Shown here one piece after another: positions 38,123 through 45,286 of a stretch of DNA of 64,000 nt. Position numbers and translations under genes: made by a program. Source of the DNA: Acidobacteriota bacterium (GTDB lineage: Bacteria; Acidobacteriota; Terriglobia; Acidiferrales; UBA7541); assembly GCA_003224525.1 (NCBI GenBank), contig QHZB01000199.1, forward strand, positions 35,093 to 99,092, written 5' to 3'. The first letter of the stretch is position 1. The number at the start of each line of letters is the position of its first letter. Below the pieces are notes generated by a model that was not told the DNA's origin, did not search any database, and saw only the letters and a list, made by a program, of their open reading frames with translations.

Positions 38123-38422
38123 TCAAGCAGCTTCGACGGTGAGTCGCAAACCGATGGCCTTGGTGACCGCGACCAACGTGGACAAACGCGGATTGCCGCG
38201 GACCGACAAGGCCCTATAAAGACTCTCGCGCTCGATGCCGGCAGCTCTGGCAACTCTGGCGATGCCCCGCGCCTGCGCGAGATGCCGCAACGCAATTAGA
38301 AGAACCCGGGGTTCATCCTCATCTTCCAACGCGGCTTTGAGATACTGAGCCGCAAACTCGGGATCTTTTCTGAGTCTTCGAACGATGGTCTGGTCTTGGG
38401 AGACACTAGTTTTACTTTTCAT
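38123..38422 (-). CDS. XRE-type antitoxin (HigA-like, addiction-module antidote family)
   Basis: 99 aa. A helix-turn-helix of the addiction-module antidote type reads LAQARGIARVARAAGIERES and LYRALSVRGNPRLSTLVAVT. The N-terminal 45 residues are charged (RRLRKDPEFAAQYLKAALED). Its ATG would overlap the end of the toxin (ATGA) if the toxin frame were intact, giving the toxin-first order typical of HigBA. It ends 12 bp from the aroF-tail duplicate. Confidence 0.87.
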   Translation of the reverse strand: MKSKTSVSQDQTIVRRLRKDPEFAAQYLKAALEDEDEPRVLLIALRHLAQARGIARVARAAGIERESLYRALSVRGNPRLSTLVAVTKAIGLRLTVEAA

Positions 38423-38756
38423 GAAGTTCTGGTCCTCCCTCTAAAGTCGTTTAGAAATTGCAACGCCCTTTCAATGTCACGGGACCTCTGTCGTTTGTCG
38501 CCCCCGCACAAAAGCAGCACGAAAGTTTCCCGAGCATCGCGTAATAAACCCAGTAGCCTGGGCCCCAATCGATCCGCAGCTCGTACAAACCTTGACGCAG
38601 CGATTTACAATCGTCGAAGTTTCCAGCGGCGAGGCGGTTGATTCGGCTCGCGATCTTCGCTTGTGTCCGCGCATCCGCCAGCCCAGTCAACCAATCGTCG
38701 AACACTTCTTTCCCGACGCGGCTCACGTAATGACGAATCTCAATCGCGTTTTTCAT
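38419..38756 (-). pseudogene. HigB/RelE-like toxin, frameshifted near its C-terminus
   Basis: The frame from 38756 reads IEIRHYVSRVGKEVFDDWLT and then YELRIDWGPGYWVYYAMLGK, typical of phage-derived Gp49-like HigB toxins, and then leaves the family pattern and stops at 38451. Shifting by one base after GK (about 38531) restores FVLLLCGGDKRQRSRDIERA and a stop that overlaps the antitoxin ATG. The toxin is therefore inactive as read, unless the lesion is a sequencing indel. A promoter-like TTGACT (38783-38788) and TATAAG (38762-38767) with a 15-nt spacer precede it. Confidence 0.82.
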
Positions 38757-38825
38757 TGTAACTTATAAATTACACAGCCGCAAGTCAACATGGTTACGAC
38801 GGCCCGTTTCTCAGTGTTGGTGGAT

Positions 38826-39872
38826 TCAGTGGCTCGCAGCGGCGGCCATCTCCGCCTTTCTCGATTCGTTCCACAGGTGAATGTACGGTTCAAGATCCTG
38901 CATCATTTTTTGGAATTGCGGGAGGTCGAGCGATTGCGCGCCGTCGCTGATCGCTTTCTCCGGCGCGGGGTGCACCTCCACGATCAACCCATCAGCGCCG
39001 ATCGCCACGCCCGCGCGGGAGAGCGCCGGCACGAGGCTCCGTTTTCCAGTGGCATGGCTCGGATCGAGAATGACCGGCAAGTGCGTCAGTTCATTCAGCG
39101 CCGGAATCGCCGCGATGTCGCAGGTGTTCCTCGTCACCGTTTCAAACGTGCGAATTCCCCGCTCACACAAAATCACATCGGGATTTCCGTGTGCCGTGAT
39201 ATATTCCGCGGACATCAGCAATTCTTTCACCGTGCTGCTCAACCCGCGCTTCAGCAGCACCGGCCGCCCGCATTTCCCTAGCGCCTTCAGCAGCATGAAG
39301 TTCTGCATGTTCCGCGCACCCACCTGCATCACATCGGCGTATTTCGCCACTAGGTCCACATCACGATCGCTCATCACTTCCGTAATGATCGCCAGCCCCG
39401 TCGCCTTCTTGGCCTTCTGCAGCAATTTCAATCCTTCTTCTTCCATTCCCTGAAAATCGTAGGGCGAAGTCCGAGGCTTGAACGCGCCGCCGCGCAGCAT
39501 TTTCGCGCCTGCTTTCGCCACGCCTTCCGCCGCCTGCATGATCTGTTTTTCCGATTCCACCGAGCACGGCCCGGCCATCACCACGAATTCGGCGCCGCCG
39601 ATTTCCGTTCCGTTTATTTGTATTTTTGTTTTTTCCGCGCGGAATTCCTTGCTCACAAATTTGTACGGCGCCGAAATCCGCACCACCTTCTCCACTTGCG
39701 GCATGGCTTCGACGGATTCGAAACACGCCGTCACATCCCCCACGCCAACGACGCCGATCACCACGCGCTCTTCCCCTTCGATGGAGTGCACCTTGTACCC
39801 GAAGTGCTCCACCTGTTTGCGCACTTCATCGATCTCTTCGCGTGTCGCGTGCAGCTTCATGGAAATAATCAT
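38826..39872 (-). CDS. aroF: 3-deoxy-7-phosphoheptulonate (DAHP) synthase, type I-beta
   Basis: 348 aa. First enzyme of the shikimate pathway: it joins PEP and erythrose 4-phosphate. An N-terminal ferredoxin-like/ACT-type regulatory domain (about 1-70, [20 protein letters not shown]) precedes the TIM barrel with [62 protein letters not shown] and [12 protein letters not shown]. The N-terminal domain is the allosteric, aromatic-sensing kind known from Thermotoga-like enzymes. The tail from about 313 ([20 protein letters not shown]) is duplicated elsewhere in the window. gagagg lies 8 nt before the ATG. Upstream is an apparent aromatic-amino-acid attenuator. Confidence 0.96.
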   Translation of the reverse strand: MIISMKLHATREEIDEVRKQVEHFGYKVHSIEGEERVVIGVVGVGDVTACFESVEAMPQVEKVVRISAPYKFVSKEFRAEKTKIQINGTEIGGAEFVVMAGPCSVESEKQIMQAAEGVAKAGAKMLRGGAFKPRTSPYDFQGMEEEGLKLLQKAKKATGLAIITEVMSDRDVDLVAKYADVMQVGARNMQNFMLLKALGKCGRPVLLKRGLSSTVKELLMSAEYITAHGNPDVILCERGIRTFETVTRNTCDIAAIPALNELTHLPVILDPSHATGKRSLVPALSRAGVAIGADGLIVEVHPAPEKAISDGAQSLDLPQFQKMMQDLEPYIHLWNESRKAEMAAAASH

Positions 39873-39940
39873 GGTTCGATCCTCTCAAGTTCCATTTTTC
39901 TTTCCTGCAAAATTTTTTCCCTGAAAACACTTTCACAAAA

Positions 39941-39967
39941 TAAAAAACCCACTCGCTGCGAGTGGGT
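39941..39967 (-). terminator. Intrinsic terminator hairpin of the aroF attenuator (segments 3 and 4)
   Basis: On the minus strand acccactcg (39967-39959), loop cag, cgagtgggt (39955-39947) make a perfect 9-bp stem followed by six Ts, then 69 nt to the aroF ATG. Segment 3 is also complementary (7 bp with one bulged A) to segment 2 at 40002-40009, which offers a competing antiterminator pairing. It could alternatively end the upstream CAP gene transcript. Confidence 0.82.
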
Positions 39968-40001
39968 CGGATCTTTTTTCTGCTGAATCCGCTTACAGAA
40001 A

Positions 40002-40015
40002 CGCCCCTCGCCACC
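40002..40015 (-). promoter_or_regulatory. Attenuator segment 2 (antiterminator strand)
   Basis: ggtggcgaggggcg overlaps the leader peptide stop codon. cgaggggc pairs with gcccactcg of segment 1 (40056-40048; 8 bp, one bulged A) or with cccactcg of segment 3. A ribosome resting at the stop would mask this segment and free the terminator. Confidence 0.65.
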
Positions 40016-40068
40016 TAGTCGGGTGGACCGCTAAATCGAAACCAATACGAGTGGGCGACGCAAATCAT
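40015..40068 (-). CDS. Leader peptide of the aroF attenuator
   Basis: A 17-residue ORF, MICVAHSYWFRFSGPPD, ending with TAG. The run Tyr-Trp-Phe-Arg-Phe has all three aromatic residues that are end products of the pathway that aroF begins. Segment 1 of the RNA switch (gcccactcg) is encoded by the Ala-His-Ser codons just before the aromatic run. Stalling there would cover segment 1 and let segments 2 and 3 pair, which prevents termination. No Shine-Dalgarno sequence precedes the ATG, and the best promoter puts the transcript start at about the ATG, so translation may be leaderless. Confidence 0.75.
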   Translation of the reverse strand: MICVAHSYWFRFSGPPD

Positions 40069-40074
40069 GGGGAT

Positions 40075-40103
40075 AGTGTATTTCGTCTCTTTCCCGTACA
40101 CAA
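40075..40103 (-). promoter_or_regulatory. Promoter for the aroF leader
   Basis: On the minus strand TTGTGT (40103-40098), a 17-nt spacer and TACACT (40080-40075). The -10 box ends 6 nt before the leader ATG at 40068, so transcription should begin at or next to that ATG. Match to consensus is moderate; spacing is ideal. Confidence 0.55.
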
Positions 40104-40149
40104 CAAATTCTTTCGGCAAACAGGGTCGCCGCTAAATTCCATGCGACCC

Positions 40150-40902
40150 TCAGAAAAACAGCACCGCAATGCGATAGCGCGCGAATCCCGATGTCCCATT
40201 CGCGCGGCACGCTCCCACCGCCGCCTTGCTGTAAGGCGCGCTCCGAATTTTTCGCTCGAGAACTTCCGGCAATCTCTCCAGGTCGGTCGCCTCAAATCGG
40301 ATCATCGATTTTGCTGAAGTGCCCGCGAATCCTGCATCCGTCTCGCATGTTTTCCGCGCGCCGGCCGTCGCGTTGGCCGGCCGGAACCCGTGCGTGGCGA
40401 GCAATGAAACCACTTTCTGTTCCTGCTGTTCGACACTTAAATCCGGGACAAACCGTGAAAAATCCTGGACGGCAAAGAGGCCCCCCGGCCCGCGCACGGC
40501 GGCGATTCCCACGGAAGTGAGCCGCGGGTCCAGGATGTTCTTCCGGTGGCCGGGCGAATCCATCCAACCGGCATGAATGATCGGGGGATTAGGGCCGATG
40601 GCGATGTTCTCCGCGATGGCACCGAACCGCGCGCCGGCTTCGGCAAGGCGGCCTTCCAGGTTGGACTCGCTGGGGAGCTGGTGCTCGAGCCTATTCAGAT
40701 TGGCCATGCCGAGAGCATGCTGGCGGGCGGCTTTGAAGAGGGCGTTATCCCACTGGAGTGCGGAAAGGCCCTGGGCGGTGCGCTCGCGGTTGAGGGCCTC
40801 GAAGAGCTGGCGTTCCGAGTCGTTCCTTTGTAGTTGCGCGTGCGCGCGCGTCGAAAAAAAGAAAAGAAATGCGGTGGCCAAAAGAAATTTGGAATTTCTC
40901 AT
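40150..40902 (-). CDS. Secreted CAP/SCP-domain protein (YkwD-like)
   Basis: 250 aa. A signal peptide (KFLLATAFLFFFSTRAHA) is followed by a CAP domain: LFEALNRERTAQGLSALQWD, ALFKAARQHALGMANLNRLE with HQLP, AENIAIGPNPPIIHAGWMDS, and PGHRKNILDPRLTSVGIAAV. The bacterial family is of unknown biochemical function; some members bind the cell wall or lipids. The last 90 residues are outside the domain and hold two cysteines. It lies upstream of the aroF leader in the same direction, 82 nt before the leader ATG. Confidence 0.9.
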   Translation of the reverse strand: MRNSKFLLATAFLFFFSTRAHAQLQRNDSERQLFEALNRERTAQGLSALQWDNALFKAARQHALGMANLNRLEHQLPSESNLEGRLAEAGARFGAIAENIAIGPNPPIIHAGWMDSPGHRKNILDPRLTSVGIAAVRGPGGLFAVQDFSRFVPDLSVEQQEQKVVSLLATHGFRPANATAGARKTCETDAGFAGTSAKSMIRFEATDLERLPEVLERKIRSAPYSKAAVGACRANGTSGFARYRIAVLFF

Positions 40903-40913
40903 GCAGGTGAAGA

Positions 40914-41636
40914 TCAGCCGCGGACGCGGACGGCGCTGAAGCCGAGAACCACGTGGCCGCCGGGAGTGGGACGGCCGAAGCTCAGCATGGGGCTGAAGCG
41001 GGAGAAGAGCAGCATCTGGTCAAGCTGGCGCCGGAGTTCCAGGCTGGTTGGGCCAGAGATAATTTGATAATCGGTCATATGGCCCTGGGCATCGACAGTG
41101 ACGTCCAGCAGGAGGCCGTGAGGCAGAGAAAGTTCGAGGTCGTTCTGCTCCGGCGCCCAGGCTTGCGGATAGTCCGAGAGAGAAACCAGCTTGGCGGGGC
41201 GCATCAGATTGAGAGCCACGTCGTTCTGGACGGCGCGCACGGTAGTGCCCGGCACGATCATCTGGAGCACTAGCACGAAAACGAGGATGGCGGAGAAGAA
41301 TCCGCCGGTGGCCGGAAGGGTCAGGGGGCGGAAAACGTTGTCGAGCAAAATTTCGGCGCGATCCTTGATGCGACGCATGCGGCTGGGCCAATCCTGCGAA
41401 TGCTGCGCCTGGGCGGCAGCGACCTTGATGCGTACGGCCAGATCGGCAGGCGGAACGTTTTTGGGGACACGCGAAAGCATGACGGCCAGCTTGCGGAAGC
41501 GTTCCAGCTCTTCGCGGCAAACGCTGCAACCCTCCAGGTGCTGCCGAATCTGGACGCGCTCTTCCACACGCGCTCCTCCGGTTATAGCATCATCGAGATA
41601 ACCCGCCAGTTTGGTTCGTACCGTGTTGCACTTCAT
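40914..41636 (-). CDS. Zinc-finger anti-sigma factor, membrane-anchored
   Basis: 240 aa. An N-terminal zf-HC2-type module has His/Cys ligands in IRQHLEGCSVCREELERF. One membrane helix (GGFFSAILVFVLVLQMIVPG) lies near residue 120. The outer part ends with a TonB-C-like fold (LLLDVTVDAQGHMTDYQIIS). Its ATG overlaps the stop of the ECF sigma gene (ATGA), so the two form a coupled sigma/anti-sigma pair. The periplasmic TonB-like domain could sense the envelope. Confidence 0.87.
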   Translation of the reverse strand: MKCNTVRTKLAGYLDDAITGGARVEERVQIRQHLEGCSVCREELERFRKLAVMLSRVPKNVPPADLAVRIKVAAAQAQHSQDWPSRMRRIKDRAEILLDNVFRPLTLPATGGFFSAILVFVLVLQMIVPGTTVRAVQNDVALNLMRPAKLVSLSDYPQAWAPEQNDLELSLPHGLLLDVTVDAQGHMTDYQIISGPTSLELRRQLDQMLLFSRFSPMLSFGRPTPGGHVVLGFSAVRVRG

Positions 41637-42394
41637 TGGACACCCTTGCCCGCGGAACTTGCCCGCGGGGACGTACCTTGCGAAGAAACTGTGACTCGCC
41701 TTGCGGCGGAAAATGCATCACCGAATGGCGAAGGCTGAGCCTCGGAAACGTTGCCATGCGAAGTCGTTTGGGCGTGACTGCCGTGAATCTGGTGTGCGCC
41801 CAAAAGCGGCTCAAGAATTTCCTTCAGCGCGCGGCGCCCGCGAAGGATGCGGGACTTCACCGTGCCGACGCTGCATTCCAGAACTTCCGAGACTTCCTCG
41901 TAACTCAAGCCTTCGAGATCGCGCAAGATCACGGCGCTGCGAAAGACATCGGGAACTTGCTGCAAAGCGGCTTGGACGACAACTCGAATTTCCAGGGACG
42001 CGAGCTGCTCGAACGGCGTGGCGCCAAGATCCTCAATCTCGATGCGGGCTTGACCTTCCTGCGGCTCGGCATCGATAGAAACATTCTTCTGCACGTGGCG
42101 TTTGAACCATCGCTTGTGATTCAGCGCTTCGCGGATGGCGATACGGTAGAGCCACGTTTTCAAAGAGCTGCCCTGGCGGAAATTGCGGATTCCACGGAAG
42201 GCCTTCAAGAAAACTTCCTGGGAGCCGTCGGCGGCGTCCGAAGTGTCGCCGAGCATGCCGAGGATAAGGTTATAGACCGGTGCATGATAGTGAGTGACGA
42301 GCCAGTCGAAGGCCGTCTCCGAGCCCGCTTGCAGCTCGTGGACGAGATCGGCTTCATCGCGGCCCCAAGAAAGGGCACTAGCCCAATCTGACAC
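41633..42394 (-). CDS. ECF RNA polymerase sigma factor (RpoE-like)
   Basis: 253 aa. Region 2 reads AFDWLVTHYHAPVYNLILGM and DASQEVFLKAF-like GSQEVFLKAFRGIRNFRQGS, with SSLKTWLYRIAIREALNHKR. Region 4 reads VPDVFRSAVILRDLEGLSYE and then EVLECSVGTVKSRILRGRRA. A C-terminal Ser/Ala-rich tail of about 50 residues is extra. It is coupled by ATGA to a zinc-finger anti-sigma factor and probably responds to envelope stress. There is no clear autoregulated promoter upstream. Confidence 0.93.
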   Translation of the reverse strand: MSDWASALSWGRDEADLVHELQAGSETAFDWLVTHYHAPVYNLILGMLGDTSDAADGSQEVFLKAFRGIRNFRQGSSLKTWLYRIAIREALNHKRWFKRHVQKNVSIDAEPQEGQARIEIEDLGATPFEQLASLEIRVVVQAALQQVPDVFRSAVILRDLEGLSYEEVSEVLECSVGTVKSRILRGRRALKEILEPLLGAHQIHGSHAQTTSHGNVSEAQPSPFGDAFSAARRVTVSSQGTSPRASSAGKGVQ

Positions 42395-42442
42395 TGCCGG
42401 CCTTTCCGGCCCGACGCTGGAGGGCGAGCCACCCTGCTGATC

Positions 42443-42466
42443 GGTCCAACATTAGAACGTTGGACC
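42443..42466. repeat. Hairpin upstream of the ECF sigma gene
   Basis: ggtccaac (42443-42450) and gttggacc (42459-42466) form a perfect 8-bp stem with an 8-nt loop. It lies 49 bp upstream of the ECF ATG and lacks a T-run on either side, so it may be an operator or a repeat end, not a terminator. Confidence 0.4.
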
Positions 42467-42841
42467 TAGGCACGACTTGCAACTCCGATCGAATCGGAGT
42501 CTGTGACCGGGAGCGGTGTGAAACAGTTCCCGATGTCCGCTCTCGTAGTGTTAGACACCGGGGGGAGCGGACTTGTTTCCCCGGATCGTGAAAAATTCTC
42601 GTGTCGTTGCCAATTGTGGCACCAAGGGCGTTCGGCTGCAATGGGACGAGAGGATCGTTTGAAGGTTTGAAGGATGAAGGTTTGAACGTTGGGAGTACAC
42701 CCCTTCCAGAATGGGAAAGTTGGGTAACACATCCAGCAGTTTTCCTAAGAGTGGCAAACAAAGGAGATAGGACGTGGCAACGTACCGGCATGGAAGTGCG
42801 ACCAGGAAAGACCATAGCACCCCCACCCCGACTGTTTTTTG

Positions 42842-42929
42842 TAAGTGTTGCAGCTAAAGGGCTTAACTGCACCGTAAGTTTTTTGTTTGCAACACTTGCG
42901 GGGAGATCCATAAGTGTTGCAGCTAAAGG
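42842..42929. repeat. Short repeat cluster with aagtgttgca core
   Basis: A 19-bp direct repeat (42842-42860, 42911-42929) with an inverted core copy between (tgcaacactt, 42888-42897). The word agctaaag recurs in the long palindrome at 47355-47398. A dispersed repeat family is suspected but cannot be proven from one window. Confidence 0.5.
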
Positions 42930-42955
42930 ATTTAAAGCAATAGTGGGCAGTATAA

Positions 42956-42972
42956 CCCCGACAGGGTCGGGG
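42956..42972. repeat. REP-like palindrome, CCGAC/GTCGG family, copy 3
   Basis: ccccgac-agg-gtcgggg: 7-bp stem, 3-nt loop. Copy 4 lies 67 bp downstream. Confidence 0.6.
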
Positions 42973-43038
42973 CAGGTCGGTGGACAGTGGTCAGTCGGGA
43001 GAAAGTCGGGGAACACAGATTGGAGAGAAGTGAGACCT

Positions 43039-43055
43039 TTCCGACCCGGTCGGAA
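43039..43055. repeat. REP-like palindrome, CCGAC/GTCGG family, copy 4
   Basis: ttccgac-ccg-gtcggaa: 7-bp stem, 3-nt loop. The outer bases differ from copies 3 and 5 but are compensated on both sides, as expected if the hairpin is what is conserved. Confidence 0.6.
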
Positions 43056-43407
43056 TCTTCGATCGAGGCTCAGGGTAAACGGGCGAGGACGGCATTCGAG
43101 ATACACGAAGGAAGATAGCATGCCAGTATCAACTTGTCAAGTGAAAAGCATTGAATAATCGAAAATTGAGGGTTGAACGGTCGTGAGGGCGGGTTGAACG
43201 GTTGACGCCGGGAATGTCGAAGCGGATAACAGGGCACCTCGACGGGAGGTTAACAGTTTTCCCGGCACGCTTTCCACCGCCGCACATTGTGACCAATCCA
43301 GTGCCATCGGCGCGCCTCCTTTGGTCCACATCAAGTTCCCTAAAGGATACGGGATAGGTTGAGGTTGCCACCCGCCAATCACACGGAAGGGCCGGGATCC
43401 TGCCTCT

Positions 43408-43584
43408 GGATTGGTTGTTGCTCCTGTCGATGAGGATGTCGCCCAAGCAGTCTTCAAGATTTCCCGACAAACTGTTCCAGACATGCCGGATCGAATCATC
43501 GCTGCCACCGCTCTCCGCCATAACCTGCCGCTTCTCACACGGGACGCAAGGACCCAGGCCGCAGGCATCAAGACCATTTGGTAA
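43408..43584 (+). pseudogene. PIN-domain (VapC-like) toxin, C-terminal remnant
   Basis: The frame ending at TAA 43582-43584 reads VDEDVAQAVFKISRQTVPD and then MPDRIIAATALRHNLPLLT with RDARTQAAGIKTIW, the C-terminal half of VapC toxins. The conserved acidic residues D in MPDR and TRDA are present. No N-terminal half, start codon or antitoxin is found upstream, where a stop lies at 43360. It is a truncated leftover of a VapBC module. Confidence 0.78.
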
Positions 43585-43649
43585 GAAATAAAAAGCGGAC
43601 AACCCTTCGGCAAGCTCAGCGCGAGCTGGAATAACTGTGCTACAGGAGT

Positions 43650-43671
43650 GGGCGAGGCTGAAGCCCCGCCC
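43650..43671. repeat. GC-rich hairpin
   Basis: gggcgaggc (43650-43658), loop tgaa, gccccgccc (43663-43671), one mismatch. The context (…cccctacaatcgag) resembles the sequence after the perfect hairpin at 47251-47278 (…cccctgcaacgataatcgag), which suggests that the two belong to one dispersed family. Confidence 0.45.
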
Positions 43672-43672
43672 C

Positions 43673-44251
43673 CTACAATCGAGGCGAGTCCACGAGGCAG
43701 GAGTGGTGCGGTAGTGGAGGTGGACGACGCCGTCGGAGAAGGCTTTGGTGGCGAGGAGCTTGAGGCGAATGGAGCGATGGCGAGGTTGAGTCAGGGGGAT
43801 GCCTTCGCCGATGGAGGATAGGGATGACGTTGATGCGGAACTCGTCGATTTCGCCTTGGTTCAAAAAGGAGGCGATGATTTCGCCGCCGCCCATCATCCA
43901 GATATGTTTGCCGGGCTGGGCGCGCAGGCGCTGGGCAAATGTTTTGACGGGCTCGTTTACGAATTCGAAGGTCGGCACGGTTGACTCTTGTGGGCGGCGG
44001 CAGAAGACGTAGTTCTTGATTTGCGGGCCGAAGCCAGCGGCCTTCATGCCGGCCTCCATTCCCATCTCGAGGCCCTTGGCTTAGGTCTTGCGTCCCCAGA
44101 GGATGGTGTCGATGGATTTGAAGAAGGCGGGCATGCCGTAGTTGCCCTTGGGGCGGGGACGGTCGAGCTAGGCGACGTCGCCATCGGGGCGGGCGATGTA
44201 GCCGTCGGCGCTAGTGGCGATGTGGACGATAATTTCCCCGGGAGTTTTCAT
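43673..44251 (-). pseudogene. Dihydrofolate reductase / RibD C-terminal family protein, decayed
   Basis: From ATG 44251 the product starts MKTPGEIIVHIATSADGYIA and RPDGDVA, then meets a stop. It continues as LDRPRPKGNYGMPAFFKSID with another stop after ILWGRKT. The core MGMEAGMKAAGFGPQIKNYV, QPGKHIWMMGGGEIIASFLN and GEIDEFRINVIPIL is open, and a frameshift near 43825 precedes the tail. Two nonsense codons and a frameshift make this a clear pseudogene of the YyaP/RibD-C superfamily. Confidence 0.85.
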
Positions 44252-44409
44252 GGGGCTTCGCCCGATAAGTTTTGGGAAATGATAACCCTGCGGGGAGTGA
44301 GCGTGATGTGAAAGTTGAGCGAAGGGACATGACCAAAAACCGCACAACCAAGAATGGCTGTGCCACACGAGGCCGCCTCGCCTGGCCAATCTAACGGATG
44401 GTGAGCGAA

Positions 44410-44760
44410 TCACTTTTTGGTGAGGAGGGTGCTTATGTAGAGGGTGACGGCGCGTTTATCCTCGTCGGGAGAATCCTTGAGGCGCCCGGAAACGATGCGC
44501 GCGAGTTCCTTGGCGGATAGTTCGCGCTGGCTAAGGGGAAGGCCGGTCTCAAGAGGCTTATCTCCGCGCTCGTCATGGCACTTGGCACAGCGCTCGACGA
44601 ATAGCGTCTTTCCCGCCGCGAGTAAACGGTCCCGGTCTTCGCCGGTGATAGCCGTTTTTACTTGCGAACCTGATGGTGCAGCTCCTTGGGCGAAGAGCAA
44701 CTTCGCCACCGACAAGGAGAGGAGCAAGAGAGCCGCGCCGAGTGTGCGCCGCTTGGTCAT
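44410..44760 (-). CDS. Secreted monohaem cytochrome c-like protein
   Basis: 116 aa from ATG 44760, chosen because aggaggt lies 7 nt upstream. A signal peptide (RTLGAALLLLSLSVAKLLFA) precedes a haem-binding site CAKCH in LFVERCAKCHDERGDKPL. There is no clear distal Met, and the protein ends after SPDEDKRAVTLYISTLLTKK. It is probably a periplasmic electron carrier; partners are not visible. It stands alone between a pseudogene and a non-coding region. Confidence 0.87.
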   Translation of the reverse strand: MTKRRTLGAALLLLSLSVAKLLFAQGAAPSGSQVKTAITGEDRDRLLAAGKTLFVERCAKCHDERGDKPLETGLPLSQRELSAKELARIVSGRLKDSPDEDKRAVTLYISTLLTKK

Positions 44761-45286
44761 GGCAGGCACCTCCTGAACGTTGAAATGATTATAGTCCCGT
44801 GGCGGCCAAGGTAGAAAAATGCTTTACGCAGAGTTCACGGAGAGCACCCAAACGCGGTCAGGCGGGCGCCGGACACAGAGCGGAGAGAAACGGCGGAAGC
44901 AATCCGGGCAAGGACCGCACAGCCAGGAGTGGCTGTCCCACGCGCCGATGGTGGAGTGATACCAAACTGAATCGGCGAACAGGACTTCGGCGGAAATGGT
45001 AGAACGGTCTTCGTTACACGAACTCGCAAGCGCGACAAAAAGTGTCTGTTGACGTAAACTTTGCAAGAACTAGTACCGTTAGATCACCGGATAGCAAATT
45101 GGAACGGCCGGGCTAAGTTGCAATAGCTCAGGCTCTTAGCGGCAGAGGCCTAAAGTGGCAGCGTGGTTGCCTTGCTTTAAAGGCGGGGGCCACTTTGCGG
45201 GGCTCCAGGCAGTTAGCTAAGTGGCTGACCACCTTCAAGTTAAATAATCTTTAGGAGCTGCTCGTGGGTGTGTCAGAAAGGGCTTT
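44761..45286. other. Non-coding region upstream of the second ECF sigma factor
   Basis: No gene is supported. Around 44826-44843 the text gcagagttcacggagagc resembles acagagttcacagagaac at 47151-47168, a short dispersed motif. A possible hairpin pairs gcctaaagtggc-like and gccactttgc-like words at about 45150-45200. The sigma gene RBS (agaaagg, 45275-45281) is at the right edge. Confidence 0.5.

Larger units (their letters stand above)
42395..43400. other. Gene-poor, repeat-rich region
   Basis: No coding sequence is supported across about 1 kb. It contains a perfect 8-bp hairpin (42443-42466), two direct copies of taagtgttgcagctaaagg (42842-42860 and 42911-42929) with an inverted tgcaacactt between them (42888-42897), and two CCGAC-type palindromes. 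Base composition and stop density look non-coding in all frames. It separates the ECF operon from a decayed VapC gene and looks like a repeat-accumulating graveyard. Confidence 0.6.

Noticed and set aside
39873..40110. T-box riboswitch before aroF
   Set aside because: No T-box core sequence or specifier loop; the leader ORF with aromatic codons and the 1-2-3-4 pairings explain the region better.
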